Shown: positions 46,201-59,017 of the stretch, in pieces
How positions within the stretch are numbered: position 1 is the stretch's first letter
How the letters are laid out: each line of letters starts with the position of its first letter
DNA from: Chamaelirium japonicum
Taxonomy: Eukaryota > Streptophyta > Magnoliopsida > Liliales > Melanthiaceae
Direction: 5' to 3'
NCBI GenBank assembly: GCA_947650365.1
Contig: OX393550.1
Location: 74,611,229 to 74,675,228 of the forward strand
DNA: 64,000 nt
Translations under genes and position numbers: made by a program
Notes under the pieces: model-generated
What the model was told of the DNA's origin: nothing
Seen by the model: the letters and a program-made list of their open reading frames with translations, nothing else
The model's database searches: none

Positions 46201-48978
46201 TTAGACTCTAAATCGGTGAATCGGAGCGTAAATTGGTCAAATATCCAATTAGAACCCGCTCGCAAGTCCGAAATACGGAATAATTCCAACTTCGAATTAC
46301 CGGATGCCGATCCGATGACGATCGGATCGAATCCAAACCTATTTCATATCCGAAACACGCTAACTTATGATTTTCCAACACTTAGACTCTAAATCGGTGA
46401 ATCGGAGCGTAAATTGGTCAAATATCAAATTAGAACCCGCTCGCAAGTCCGAAATACGGAATAATTCCAACTTCGAATTACCGGATGCCGATCCGATGAC
46501 GATCGGATCGAATCCAAACCTATTTCATATCCGAAACACGCTAACTTATGATTTTCCAACACTTAGACTCTAAATCGGTGAATCGGAGCGTAAATTGGTC
46601 AAATATCCAATTAGAACCCGCTCGCAAGTCCGAAATACGGAATAATTCCAAGTTCGAATTATCGGATGCCGATCCGATGACGATCGGATCGAATCCAAAC
46701 CTATTTCATATCCGAAACACGCTAACTTATGATTTTCCAACACTTAGACTCTAAATCGGTGAATCGGAGCGTAAATTAGTCAAATATCCAATTAGAACCC
46801 GCTCGCAAGTCCGAAATACGGAATAATTCCAAGTTCGAATTATCGGATGCCGAGCCGATGACGATCGGATCGAATCCAAACCTATTTTATATCCGAAACA
46901 CGCTAACTTATGATTTTCCAACACTTAGACTCTAAATCGGTGAATCGGAGCGTAAATTGGTCAAATATCCAATTAGAACCCGCTCGCAAGTCCGAAATAC
47001 GGAATAATTCCAACTTCGAATTACCGGATGCCGATCCGATGACGATCGGATCGAATCCAAACCTATTTCATATCCGAAACACGCTAACTTATGATTTTCC
47101 AACACTTAGACTCTAAATCGGTGAATCGGAGCGTAAATTGGTCAAATATCCAATTAGAACCCGCTCGCAAGTCCGAAATACGGAATAATTCCAACTTCGA
47201 ATTATCGGATGCCGATCCGATGACGATCGGATCGAATCCAAACATATTTCATATCCGAAACACGCTAACTTATGATTTTCCAACACTTAGACTCTAAATC
47301 GGTGAATCGGAGCATAAATTGGTCAAATATCCAATTAGAACCCGCTCGCAAGTCCGAAATACGGAATAATTCCAACTTCGAATTATCGGATGCCGATCCG
47401 ATGATGATCGGATCGAATCCAAACCTATTTCATATCCGAAACACGCTAACTTATGATTTTCCAACACTTAGACTCTAAATCGGTGAATCGGAGCGTAAAT
47501 TGGTCAAATATCCAATTAGAACCCGCTCGCAAGTCCGAAATACGGAATAATTCCAAGTTCGAATTACCGGATGCCGATCCGATGACGATCGGATCGAATC
47601 CAAACCTATTTCATATCCGAAACACGCTAACTTATGATTTTCCAACACTTAGACTCTAAATCGGTGAATCGGAGCGTAAATTGGTCAAATATCCAATTAG
47701 AACCCGCTCGCAAGTCCGAAATACGGAATAATTCCAAGTTCGAATTATCGAATGCCGAGCCGATGACGATCGGATCGAATCCAAACCTATTTCATATCCG
47801 AAACACGCTAACTTATGATTTTCCAACACTTAGACTCTAAATCGGTGAATCGGAGCGTAAATTGGTCAAATATCCAATTAGAACCCGCTCGCAAGTCCGA
47901 AATACGGAATAATTCCAAGTTCGAATTACCGGATGCCGAGCCGATGACGATCCGATCGAATCCAAACCTATTTCATATCCGAAACACGCTAACTTATGAT
48001 TTTCCAACACTTAGACTCTAAATCGGTGAATCGGAGCGTAAATTGGTCAAATATCCAATTAGAACCCGCTCGCAAGTCCAAAATTCGGAATAATTCCAAG
48101 TTCGAATTATCGGATGCCGAGCCGATGACGATCCGATCGAATCCAAACCTAGCTATTTCATATCCGAAACACGCTAAGTTATGATTTTTCAACACTTAGA
48201 CTCTAAATCGGTGAATCGGAGCATAAATTGGTCAAATATCCAATTAGAACCCGCTCGCAAGTCCGAAATACAGAATAATTCCAAGTTCGAATTATCGGAT
48301 GCCGAGCCGATGACGATCCGATCGAATCCAAACCTATTTTATATCCGAAACACGCTAACTTATGATTTTCCAACACTTAGACTCTAAATCGGTGAATCGG
48401 AGCGTAAATTGGTCAAATATCCAATTAGAACCCGCTCGCAAGTCCGAAATACGGAATAATTCCAAGTTCGAATTATCGGATGCCGAGCCGATGACGATCC
48501 GATCGAATCCAAACCTATTTTATATCCGAAACACGCTAACTTATGATTTTCCAACACTTAGACTCTAAATCGGTGAATCGGAGCGTAAATTGGTCAAATA
48601 TCCAATTAGAACCCACTCGCAAGTCCGAAATTCGGAATAATTCCAAGTTCGAATTATCGAATGCCGATCCGATGACGATCCGATCGAATCCAAACCTAGC
48701 TATTTCATATCCGAAACACGCTAAGTTATGATTTTTCAACACTTAGACTCTAAATCGGTGAATCGGAGCGTAAATTGGTCAAATATCCAATTAGAACCCG
48801 CTCGCAAGTCCGAAATACGGAATAATTCCAAGTTCGAATTATTGGATGCCGATAATTCTACGATCGGATCGAATCCAAACCTATTTCAAAATCGAAACAC
48901 GCTAACTTATCATTTTTTAACGCTTAGACTCAGTTATAGATATAAACCATTTTTTTAACAAATACATGTTAATTGCAG
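43204..48978 (+). other. Inferred 3'-UTR intron of 5.8 kb filled by satellite
   Basis: The donor lies four bases after the TGA and the best acceptor is TTAATTGCAG|GAGCAGG at 48978. Nearly the whole interval is the plus-orientation satellite array. The splice assignment is a prediction. Confidence 0.5.
43278..48932 (+). repeat. 181-bp satellite array, plus orientation (about 31 units)
   Basis: A diverged partial unit at 43278-43330 is followed, after a CT-rich interruption, by about 31 head-to-tail units from 43378. Variant positions show larger blocks: units starting at 44557 to 45281 carry the same series of variants as those at 45824 to 46548, seven units (1267 bp) apart. Divergence rises toward the right edge, where GACGATCGG becomes GACGATCCG. 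The 68-codon frames are artefacts. Confidence 0.95.
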
Positions 48979-49180
48979 GAGCAGGGCGGCGTCAGGGGAT
49001 CGATGAGAGCACCAGCGTTGGTGGTGGGCGGGCGTGGTTAAGATAGGGCGGCGTCTGGGGATCGATGAGAGCACCGACGTTGGTGGCGGGCGGGGGTGGT
49101 TGAGATAGGACATGTATCATCTCTCAGTTCTGGATTGTGTAAATATTATTTTGTAATATATGGTTATTTTTTGTTCTTGT
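48979..49180 (+). other. Possible terminal exon of the TNPA-like gene
   Basis: Begins after TTAATTGCAG. It has two copies of a GGGCGGCGTCNGGGGATCGATGAGAGCACC segment (about 60 bp each). Plant-like AT-rich 3' sequence (TTGTAATATATGG) follows. Confidence 0.4.
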
Positions 49181-49909
49181 CTATAATTGTCGGCCGGGAA
49201 CTGTGGTAATATTTGATAATTTGCTGTAATTTTTTATCAATTTAGGTAATATTTTATAAATTGTGGTAATATTTGATAAATTGTGGTAATATATTGTGGT
49301 ATTGAATCACAGGAATTAAATAACATTATTTAGGTAAATTTATTAAAAAAAAAACATACTTATTACCGACGGAAATTAATTATTTTGTCGGTAATAATAT
49401 TTTTATTTTTTTTAAATTATTAATGATTTGCCGACGGCATATAATATCCGTCGGTAATATATATATTATTACCGACGGGTAATATATATATCCGTCGGTA
49501 ATATATATAGTATTACCGACGGTTATATGAATTTGGTCGGTAATATATATATTATTACCGACGGGTAATATATATATGTGTCGGTAATATATATAGTATT
49601 ACCGACGGTATAAAATATACCCGTCGGTAAAATGGTTATATATTACCGACGGATTCTTATATTTCGTCGGCAATACTAAATTATATTAGTTTTAAATTGA
49701 TTAAATATTACCGACGGCGTTAATATTACCGTCGGTATTAATTATTATTACCGACGGTAATATTTGGTCCGTCGTATTGTTTTCCCCGACGCCTTCTTTC
49801 CCGACAGCAAGCGACGGAAATATCTTCCGTCGCTATAGAATATTACCGACGAAATTTTAATATTACCGACGGATATTGTCCGTCGGTAATAACTGTTTTT
49901 TTTGTAGTG
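49181..49909 (+). repeat. CACTA right subterminal region and terminus
   Basis: AT-rich DNA with GTGGTAATATTTGATAA repeats to about 49300. From about 49360 there are alternating ACCGACGG/CCGTCGGT motifs up to the TTTGTAGTG end. Confidence 0.9.
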
Positions 49910-49912
49910 GGT

Positions 49913-52399
49913 ATTGAAGCCAATCCTGATCAAATTCGAGCTATCCTCGACATGCCATCACCTACCAATCGAAAGGAAGTGCAGCGCCTCACTGGAAGAC
50001 TTGCTGCCCTCAATCGGTTCATCTCAAAGTCTTCTGACAAATGTAAACCTCTCTTCGACAAACTACGAAAGGCGGATACTTCAGGGTGGAGTCCAATTTG
50101 TGAAGAAGCATTTCAAAGCATCAAGAAATATCTGGTGCAAGCTCCTATCTTGACGGCTCCACTTCCACAAGAAGACTTATGGCTCTATCTCGCCGTAACC
50201 AATCAAGCAATCAGTGCAGTCTTAGTCAGTAGAAGAGAAGGCTTCGAGCATCCAGTCTATTATATCAGTCACACTCTTCTCCCGGCTGAAACTCGCTATT
50301 CAAAAACTGAGAAGGTCATCCTAGCCTTACTCACTGCATCGCGTCGCCTTCAACCATACTTCGTCTCTCACCAGATCACTGTCATTTCAGAACATTCGCT
50401 CAAAGATATCATTGACAAAGCTGGTCGAGCTGGTCGAATGACCAAATGGGTGATCAAAATGAGTTCCCTGGGGATTCAGTTCGAATCTCGCACTTCTATC
50501 AAAGGTCAAGCTATTGCTGATTTTCTAGCTGATTTTCCAGTTGAAGACCCCATCACTTGGGAAGAAGATGTCGATATGCGCTTGGAAGATGAGGACAATA
50601 CTCCGATCAACCTTGCAACAAAAATTGATCCAAATCTCGAAGCTACTGCTGCAACTCCTCCATGGAAACTTTATACTGATGGAGCTTCAAGTTCGATCGG
50701 TTCGGGAACTGGGATAGTCTTGGTGTCCCCCGAACTTGATCATCTCCAGAAAGCCACTCTCCTCGGATTCACTGCCACCAACAACGAAGCCGAATACGAA
50801 GCACTCATTTCTGGACTCGAGATGGCGAAATCCCTGGGGGTAGATCGAATTATCATCTACAGTGACTCCCAATTGATCATAAGGCAAATCAATGGAGAGT
50901 ACACAGCTCGCGAAGAAAGAATGCAACTCTATTTGGCCTTAGTACGACTTCTTCAGCAACGTTTTATTGATGCTGAATTCATTCAAATCCCCAGAGCAGA
51001 GAACCGAGACGCAGATGCCTTAGCCAATGCTGCCTCCGTCCTTGGAGACTCACTCGGAGAAAGACAAATACAGATAGATTATCAAGAAATGCCCAAGACC
51101 ACCCCCGATCAACAGGTCCTTACTACTACAAAAGAATCTGGGGGTGGAGATCAACTTGAAGACTGGAGACGATCAATCTTTGATTTCTTCAAGCATGACA
51201 AAATACCGGAAGATCCAAATCAAGCCCGAAGACTTCAAAGGAAGATCCCATGCTACATTCTGCAAGGTGAAGATTTATATTTCAAATCTCACAACGGGAT
51301 GTTGCTCAAGTGCCTTGGTCCCGAGCAAGCACTGGCAATCCTAATTGATATCCACTCTGGAACTTGTGGGAATCATTCGGGAGGAAGATCTCTTGAAGCC
51401 AAGACGAAACTACAAGGGTACTACTGGCCAACAATGGCAAGGGATGCTCAACAAGTTGTTCAAAGATGTGAGCCATGCCAAAGACACGCTCGAGCTATTC
51501 ATCTCCCTGCAGATGAGCTTCATCAACTATCAAGTCCCTGGCCATTCCATCAATGGGGGTTAGATTTCTTGGGTCCTTTCCCTCCAACTCCAAGCAAGAA
51601 GAAGTATCTACTGCTGGCCACGGATTATTTCACCAAATGGGTTGAAGCTGTACCCCTCTTCCGAGAGACTGACGACGAAGTGATCAAATTCATTCGACGC
51701 AACATCTTCTCAAGGTTTGGTACACCTCAAATTCTTGTTGCTGACAATAGAGCTCAGTTTGACTCCGACAAGTTTCGAGAGTTCTGTCTCAACAACGGTA
51801 TCAAGCTATTCTATTCAACTCCAAGATATCCTCAGTGCAATGGCTAAGCTGAAGCCTCAAATAGAGCCATACTTGGTATACTCAAGAAGAAACTCAACGA
51901 CAAGAAAGGATTGTGGGAGCAAGTCCTACCTGAAGTTCTTTGGGGGTATCGCACAATTCCGAGAAGATCAACAGGGTTCTCACCCTTTCGTCTAACATAT
52001 GGATCGGAAGCAGTACTCCCAACAGAAAATATATCAAGTACTTTGAAGACCAAAGCAGTTGAAGAAGGAATCAATGAAGAACTTCGGATCAATGATCTAG
52101 ACTTCTCCGAAGAATTACGAGATCAAGCATCACTTCGTGTGGCCAAGTACCAACAGAAGATCAAAAGAGCCTACGACAAGAAAATCTACAAGAGACAGTT
52201 CCCAGTGGGCAGCCTAGTTCTCAGAGCAGTTTTCTACAACACCAAAGAACACAGCAGTGGGAAGCTTGCTCCCAACTGGGAAGGTCCATATATCGTTGAA
52301 TCAGTAGGAGGCAAAGGTTCTTACAGACTGGTCACACCAGAAGGAGATAGATTGCCTCGAGCTTGGAATTCCAGACACCTCAAGATGTTCTACCCATGA
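49913..52399 (+). pseudogene. pol: TAT-A pol, part 2 (RNase H, archaeal RNase H, integrase), one stop
   Basis: Continues the RT frame after the CACTA element: RNase H (YISHTLLPAETRYS), archaeal RNase H (DGASS, NNEAEYEAL, SDSQL, DADALANAAS), integrase HHCC and core. TAA at 51845-51847 (CAA in TAT-B) falls just before the catalytic Glu. Beside the second catalytic Asp the usual Gly is Arg (DNRAQF, codon 51749-51751). The rest is open to TGA at 52397-52399. Confidence 0.93.
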
Positions 52400-53332
52400 T
52401 GTAAATTCTGTGATGAATAAAATTCTCTTTCAAATGTTCAAATGTGCAAGTGTTCAACTTTTCAATTCAAGTTCTAAAGCAGCTTCAAATTCAAGTTACC
52501 AGGTCTTTTAACAAGTTTGGGTGTTAGAGTTGCGACTCAACCCCTTACTAGCAAATGTTAAAAACTGACCATATTCAAGTTACCAGGTCTTTTAACAAGT
52601 TTGGGTGTTAGAGTTGCAACTCAACCCCTTACTAGCAAATGTTAAAAACTGACCATATTCAAGTTACCAGGTCTTTTAACAAGTTTGGGTGTTAGAGTTG
52701 CGACTCAACCCCTTACTAGCAAATATTAAAAACTGACCATATTCAAGTTACCAGGTCTTTTAACAAGTTTGGGTGTTAGAGTTGCGACTCAACCCCTTAC
52801 TAGCAAATGTTAAAAACTGATCATATTCAAGTTACCAAGTCTTTTAACAAGTTTGGGTGTTAGAGTTGCGACTCAACCCTTTACTAGCAAATGTTAAACT
52901 GACCTTCAAGTTTCAATGTTCAATTTCAATCAATTTTGATATCGTCTAACAAGTTTGGGTGCTTGAGTTGCGACTCAACCCCTCACATTCAAGTGTTACA
53001 CGAATTCAAGTTTCAATTTTCAAGTTGCAATAAGTTTGGGTGCTTGAGTTGCGACTCAACCCCTTACATACAAGTGTTGTATGGATTCAAATTCAAATTT
53101 CAAGTTAAACAAGTTTGGGTAATCAAGTTGCGACTCGATCCCTTACATTCAAAAGATTGTATCTATGCTAATGCTATCCAGAACATAAGATTCAAAGACA
53201 TTCAACTCAAGAGACATCCAATTTTTAAACACCAAAGAGATTTATATTATTATCAAAAATGTGACAAGTACAGGAGCGAGCTATTACATATCAAAAGTTT
53301 ACAAGCACAACAACTGAAAGGAAGAAAAAGTC
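52400..53332. repeat. TAT-A convergence zone with about eight palindromic motifs
   Basis: As in TAT-B but expanded: five nearly identical units of about 87 bp (core GAGTTGCGACTCAACCCCTT) and three diverged ones. It separates the 3' ends of pol and the antisense gene. Confidence 0.8.
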
Positions 53333-56097
53333 TCAAGGCTTGGCCACACTCTGCGCACGCGACTTCTCCCCCTCAGATCCAGCACGAGCTTTGCTCGCCG
53401 CTGATGCCTTGGAGGATCGGACACTGGCAACATGGACCCTGAGTGCTTCTGCTGCCTTTTCAGCTGTTTCCCTGTAGCTCTGACACTCACTCCGCATATG
53501 CTCCAGCTCCTTCTTATGAGTCTCTGCTGAAGCAGCAAGTTGAGCCTCCAGCTCCTTTATTCGAGCAGCACGATCGAAGCCCAAGTTCTCGATCCTGAAG
53601 AATCGCTTCTTCAAATCTTCAAGCTCATGACCCCGGGCCTCGTATCCATTCTGCCAGCCCTTGCTCTCCAACTTTTCCTTGCGAAGGGCCTTGGTCTTGG
53701 CCTTCAATGCCTCCTTTTTTGAGGATAGAGCCTCCCTCAGCTTATCCCTCTCCTCGCTTACGACCTCCAGTGCGGCAGATAAGCGGGAGACTTCAGCTGA
53801 AGCTTCTTTGGCTCCCGCCTTCATGGAGAGCTTGGTCGCGACATTCAAAACTGCTGAATTCTGCAAAAAGAACAAAAGAGTTAGAATTATTCTGAAGATG
53901 CAATTCAGATGATCATTCGAGCAAGATGCACTTACCACCAGTTCGAGCCTGTCGAAAGCTTCATCTAGAGTAGCCCCTGAAAGATTGCAGAGTTTCCGGA
54001 TCACGGATGTGGGGTGGTTGATGTCAACATCACCCAAACTCTTCATCTTCGGGGTCGAGCCAGCAGGCGCACCTGCAATCAACACGAAAGGTCAAAGTGT
54101 TAGGTTATTTCCAATCTTCAGAGGCAAGAAAATCGAGGCAAGTTAGTACAATTACCTGAGGCTTCAACCCTTGGCTCCTTACCCTTTCGGCGATCGGAAC
54201 CACCCTGAGGGGTCGTTTTCTCCTGAGTAGGGGCCGGCGTTGGCTGAGGTTGAGTAGCTCCATCGCCCACTCGACTTTCCCTCTCCAAATGGATAGGGGA
54301 GGGAGCATCCCGGGGAGGTGAGACTCTTTCTTCCTGTGGCCCGCCTGGCTGGACGAGTCCCGCCACCATAGCAGCCACCTCCTCAGCCAGAGACCGAGAG
54401 GGGGGTGGGGGTTGTTCAACTTCGATACCCCCACTCGGGGTTGCTCCTTCGAGGCGGGGTACTTCAGGTGGAATTTGATCGAGGGGTGTGGGGTTGCTTC
54501 CAACCCCACCACTCCTCGACAACTTAATTTTGAAGCGCAGCGGCTTCTTCAACTCATCAAATTTATAGGTGGGAACCGCCTTTGGGCCATCACCTTCTAT
54601 ATCGAGGACTTCTTCCATTTGACGGGCTTTAACCTCGTCAATAGGAATAGGAATTGAATCTTCACCTGTTGCACCACCAGTGGGGGTGGGGGTGGGAGGA
54701 ATTTCTTCCTCACCACCCCCATTCTCACCATCTCCACCAGAGGGGGTGGAAGACAGATCATCCTCGCCGCCCCCTTCCTCGTCCTCGTCATTACCACTGT
54801 TGTCGTGGCTAACATTTTCAGTCTCTTCATCTTCCTCGACGCTCCCCTTTTTCTCCTTTTCTTCTTCATCTTCAATTTTCTTCCCTTGGCCTTCATCTTC
54901 CTTTTGCTTGATGAGGGTCTTTCTTCTCTTCTTCACTGGGCCTCTTTGGATCACCAGTTTCTCCTCCACAGTGGGCAATCGGCGCCTTGCAGTATAGATT
55001 TTCTTCTCGGCCCGAATCTTCCGGATAATCTTGCCCGAATGGGGGTCTTCCTCATAGTCAGAGTATAGGACTTCATTGTCCTCGTATCTATCCTTTGATC
55101 GGTGGAGGAGATTGGCCTTGCCATATCTCACAGGGCAGTTGGAGAACTGCTTCCACGACCTGGTTCCACAGGTCAACTCCAGAAATAAGTTATCGATTGC
55201 TCCAGCCCTCTCGGAGGTCCAGGCAAAGATGCCTCCCTCGCAGTACATCTTCACTGCGTCATGCACTTCACCTCGGGGGGTATCGGGCACTGAGATGGGT
55301 GTCCATGCGTCGGTAACAGAGATAGGCCAATCTGTATACAATTTGTCCGAAGGGACTGTATCAGTTAGCGGGCGCAGTGGAGACACACCGGTCAAATTGT
55401 AGAATGGGCTGTCCCTTCTGTAAGCCCATCGATAGTGGAAGAAGAAGTATCCAAGCTCGATCCGAGCGTCTTCACCTTCCGGGATGCTGGAGTAGCACGC
55501 CTTCAAGTCCTCTTGAAAATCCGACTCCACGCGGCAGAATGCGTAGATAATTCGCCAGGCGTTTCCAGTGACCTGCCCCGGGCAAAGGCCAGAAGTGTTT
55601 AGTAATCTTGCCGCAAAGGGTGGCAACGGTAGACGCAGACCGCAGTTGAGTTGGCCGATGGTTACGATGGTTCCCATGACCTTCTCATTGCTAGCAAAGC
55701 TGGTGAAGACGGTCTTCTTATCGATGCCGAATGCAGTCTGAATTCTGGGGAGCGAAGGTTGCACCCTCCCTTCGGTGAAGAAAGAGAGCAATGTCTGCCA
55801 CTTCTTCCTCTTTGAATCTGTGAACTCGCCACCAGTATTGTATACATACTCGGTTTCCTCTGACAGAGACATGAGCGGGCCCAGAACGAACTGTACTTTA
55901 GGGATATGCTCTGGCCTCGATGGCGCTGAAGCAAACCCTACTCCTTGGTGTCTTTTTCCCAGCTGCCCCAGTTCGGCAAGCACAGCCTTGCCCTTGCCGC
56001 GGCCGCCCTTCGGAGAGGATGGAACCTCAACAATCTCTTTCCCTTTCCTCTTCGAAGGGACCCCGCCTAACCTCTTCGAGCTTCCAGAAGATGCCAT
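53333..56097 (-). CDS. TAT-A antisense gene, three exons, 868 aa, open
   Basis: Exons 56097-54156, 54072-53936 and 53860-53333 use the same splice sites as in TAT-B, with the same 137-nt and 528-nt second and third exons. The whole frame is open although gag and pol of this copy are broken. Differences from TAT-B include short in-frame length changes in the acidic stretch (an extra PT pair; a KQKEDEGQ variant). Domains are as in TAT-B: Transposase_28-like N-part, acidic low-complexity middle and C-terminal coiled coil. Function unknown. Confidence 0.83.
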
Positions 56098-56529
56098 CTA
56101 ATCGATCGAGTAAAAGCAGAAATCGGGAGCAAAAGCGTCTGGACTTCGAAAATTTTTGGAAGCGTGAGGCAAAAATGACAGCCAGTGAAACTTATATACC
56201 AAGGGTGAAACAGGTACGCAAATCGAGGAGACACGTGTCTTCACCATATCAAATCGCGTGTTTTTGTAGGAACACGTGGCATCCATCCACAGCTTGCGCA
56301 AAATCAGGCGAACCGTCGGACCAGACGAAACGTCGGACCACCGGTCCACGTGAACCAAACGGTCCAAGCAAGCCACCGGTCTGAGTAAACCGGACCACCG
56401 GTCAAAAGCCTCATTCAAACCAACCAAAGATTCAAAACAGGAAGGATCAAGCCCCATCGATGTTCAAAACTCTGCCAGAAGATCAGAACAGAACAGCTGT
56501 AAAACCCTCTCTGAGGGCAGGTTCAAAAC

Positions 56530-57990
56530 TTTCATTCGATCAGTCAAATTTCTACTGAATCTGGCAAAAAACCAAGGTTTTTTGTCGATCACTCGAACCT
56601 TGACCGGATAATTTTTTACCGATCGGACAAACTTGTCCGATCGGCAAAAATCATTCGATCGGTCAAATTTCTACTGGATCTGGCAAAAAACCAACGGTTT
56701 TTTCCGATCACTCGAACCTTGACTGGATAATTTTTTACCGATCGGACAAACTTGTCCGATCGGCAAAAATCATTCGATCGGTCAAATTTCTACTGGATCT
56801 GGCAAAAAACCAAGGGTTTTTGCCGATCACTCGAACCTTGACCGGATAATTTTTTACCGATCGGACAAACTTGTCCGATCGGCAAAAATCATTCGATCGG
56901 TCAAATTTCTACTGGATCTGGCAAAGAACCAAGGTTTTTTGCCGATCACTCGAACCTTGACCGGATAATTTTTTACCGATCGGACAAACTTGTCCGATCG
57001 GCAAAAATCATTCGATCGGTCAAATTTCTACTGGATCTGGCAAAAAACCAAGGGTTTTTGCCGATCACTCGAACCTTGACCGGATAATTTTTTACCGATC
57101 GAACAAACTTGTCCGATCGGCAAAAATCATTCGATCGGTCAAATTTCTACTGGATCTGGCAAAAAACCAAGGTTTTTTGCCGATCACTCGAACCTTGACC
57201 GGATGATTTTTTACCGATCGGACAAACTTGTCCGATCGGCAAAAATCATTCGATCGGTCAAATTTCTACTGGATCTGGCAAAAAACCAAGGTTTTTTGCC
57301 GATCACTCGAACCTTGACCGGATAATTTTTTACCGATCGGACAAACTTGTCCGATCGGCAAAAATCATTCGATCGGTCAAATTTCTACTGGATCTGGCAA
57401 AAAACCAAGGTTTTTTGCCGATCATTCGAACCTTGATCGGATAATTTTTACCGATCGGACAAACTTGTCCGATCGGCAAAAATCATTCGATCGGTCAAAT
57501 TTCCTACTGGATCGATCAAAAAACCATGTTTTTTGACCGATCACCATATTCTTGACCGGTTGAATTTTGACCGATCGGTCAAAATTTGACCGATCGGTCA
57601 AATATGGCCGATCGGTCAAAAATTAACCGATCGGTCAAATTTCAACCGATCGGTCAAATTTCCTACTGGATCGGTCAAAAAACCATGTTTTTTGACCGAT
57701 CACCCGATTCTTGACCGGTTGAATTTTGACCGATCGGTCAAAATTTGACCGATCGGTCAAATATGGCCGATCGGTCAAAAATTAACCGATCGGTCAAATT
57801 TCAACCGATCGGTCAAATTTCCTACTGGATCGGTCAAAAAACCATGTTTTTTGACCGATCACCCGATTCTTGACCGGTTGAATTTTGACCGATCGGTCAA
57901 AATTTGACCGATCGGTCAAATTTGACCGATCGGTCAAATTTGACCGATCGGTCAAAATCGACCGATCAATCAAAATTAACCGGTCCGTCC
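56530..57990 (+). repeat. TAT-A GATCGG tandem array
   Basis: About eight units of 119-120 bp, with the variant GATCGGACAAACTTGTCCGATC forming a longer palindrome than in TAT-B, followed by short GACCGATCGGTCAAA repeats. Confidence 0.9.
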
Positions 57991-58107
57991 CTTTTTTGTG
58001 CTAACACTCGACAAGCTTCTTCTTGCCTTTTGCGGCAGGGGGTTGCTATTTTTTGCACCAAATCCAAGCCAGCCAGAACGAACTCTAGCTAACTTGGAGG
58101 GGGTAAC

Positions 58108-58933
58108 TGTAGGTGCAAATTTTGGCAGAAGTTTACCAGCTACCACGGGACCCACCGGCCCTGCCTGGTGGGCCCACGAAGACCACCGCAGGACCCACCG
58201 GCCCTGCCTGGTGGGCCCACGGAGACTACCACGGGACCCACCGGCCCTGCTTGGTGGGCCCACGAAGACCATCGCAGGACCCACCGACCCTGCCTGGTGG
58301 GCCCACGGAGACTACCACGGGACCCACCGGCCCTGCCTGGTGGGCCCACGAAGACCACCGCAGGACCCACCGGCCCTGCCTGGTGGGCCCACGAGGACCA
58401 CCGCGGGACCCACCAGTTCTGCCCGGAAGGCCCACAAGCCTGTGGAATCCCCCAGAAGACGGTAGCGGGGCCCGCTAGCTTTACCTGGAGTATCCCCAGA
58501 TACGACAGCAGAAAACCGCCATTTACCCCGGAATTCCTCCCCGGAAATCCTATAAATAGCAGAGCCTTCGAATGTAAAAGGATCGAATTCTCAGTGATAA
58601 AACCAGAGCTCTGGGATTTCCAAACTTCCCATCTTCCACCTCTCTTTGATCTTCTTTTTCTCTCAAAGAGATCAGAGTTTTCAGTGATACTCGGCCTGTC
58701 GAGATCACTCCAACATAAGTGTTAGTGAATTCGGGTTGCTCCCTATAGCACGGAGACGTAGGCTTCGGCTGAACTCCGAGATCATATCTCTTGTGTCAAA
58801 CTGTCTCTCTGTTTATATATCAAAAGTTACAAGTTCAATCAACAGACCGTCCAACGATCTTCGACGTCAACATCAAACTTCAATTGACTGGTGAGGCGAG
58901 GTCTTCGGGTCGGCACGAAGATTTTCCCCCACA
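58108..58933 (+). repeat. TAT-A 3' LTR (826 bp)
   Basis: TGTAGGTGC...CCCCCACA, preceded by GGAGGGGGTAAC and followed by the target copy CCCCC. Same dimeric U3 minisatellite as the 5' LTR. Confidence 0.93.
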
Positions 58934-58938
58934 CCCCC

Positions 58939-58971
58939 CCATCCCGAGGAGAACCGGCTCTGATACCATTT
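58939..58971 (-). other. TRIM internal domain, 5' piece with primer-binding site
   Basis: Minus strand TGGTATCAGAGC (58957-58968), complementary to initiator-Met tRNA, lies three bases from the LTR end. CCGGTTCTCCTCGGGAT and a G-run follow, where TAT-A is inserted. Confidence 0.88.
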
Positions 58972-59017
58972 TGTAACATCCGCCCCAAACACACAAGATT
59001 TTGTCCGCTTTGCCCGT

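Larger units (their letters stand above)
37521..49909 (+). mobile_element. CACTA (En/Spm-type) transposon, 12.4 kb, no TNPD gene
   Basis: Ends CACTACAAGAAAT and, at the right, ...TTTGTAGTG, with the 3-bp target duplication GGT (37518-37520 and 49910-49912) inside TAT-A pol. Both ends carry dense subterminal ACCGACGG/CCGTCGGT motifs, the usual binding sites for a TNPA-type protein. One gene is recognisable, a TNPA-like gene (coding exons 41499-43199) lying between two oppositely oriented arrays of a 181-bp satellite. I find no TNPD (catalytic transposase) coding region, and the TNPA-like frame has a stop. The element is therefore probably non-autonomous. Its placement makes it younger than TAT-A. 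Confidence 0.93.
19967..58933 (+). mobile_element. TAT-A: TAT-lineage Ty3/Gypsy retrotransposon, itself hit by TAT-B and a CACTA element
   Basis: Equal-length LTRs (826 bp; 19967-20792 and 58108-58933) are flanked by CCCCC (19962-19966 and 58934-58938). Its own sequence is 19967-20923, 34130-37520 and 49913-58107 plus the 3' LTR. The coding order is gag-protease, UAG, RT, RNase H, archaeal-type RNase H and integrase, with an antisense spliced gene and GATCGG array at the 3' side. The second, archaeal-type RNase H marks the TAT lineage. LTRs differ at about 13 of 826 positions by eye. Gag has one frameshift and two stops and pol one stop, so it is dead. Confidence 0.92.

Noticed and set aside
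40158..48932. CRISPR-like regular repeats
   Set aside because: Units are contiguous 181-bp satellite copies without unique spacers, in plant DNA.
40233..48958. About 35 ORFs of 68 codons at 181-bp spacing, looking like a protein family
   Set aside because: They come from a tandem satellite; the period is not a multiple of three, each ORF overlaps the next in another frame, and the same frames appear in the inverted array.
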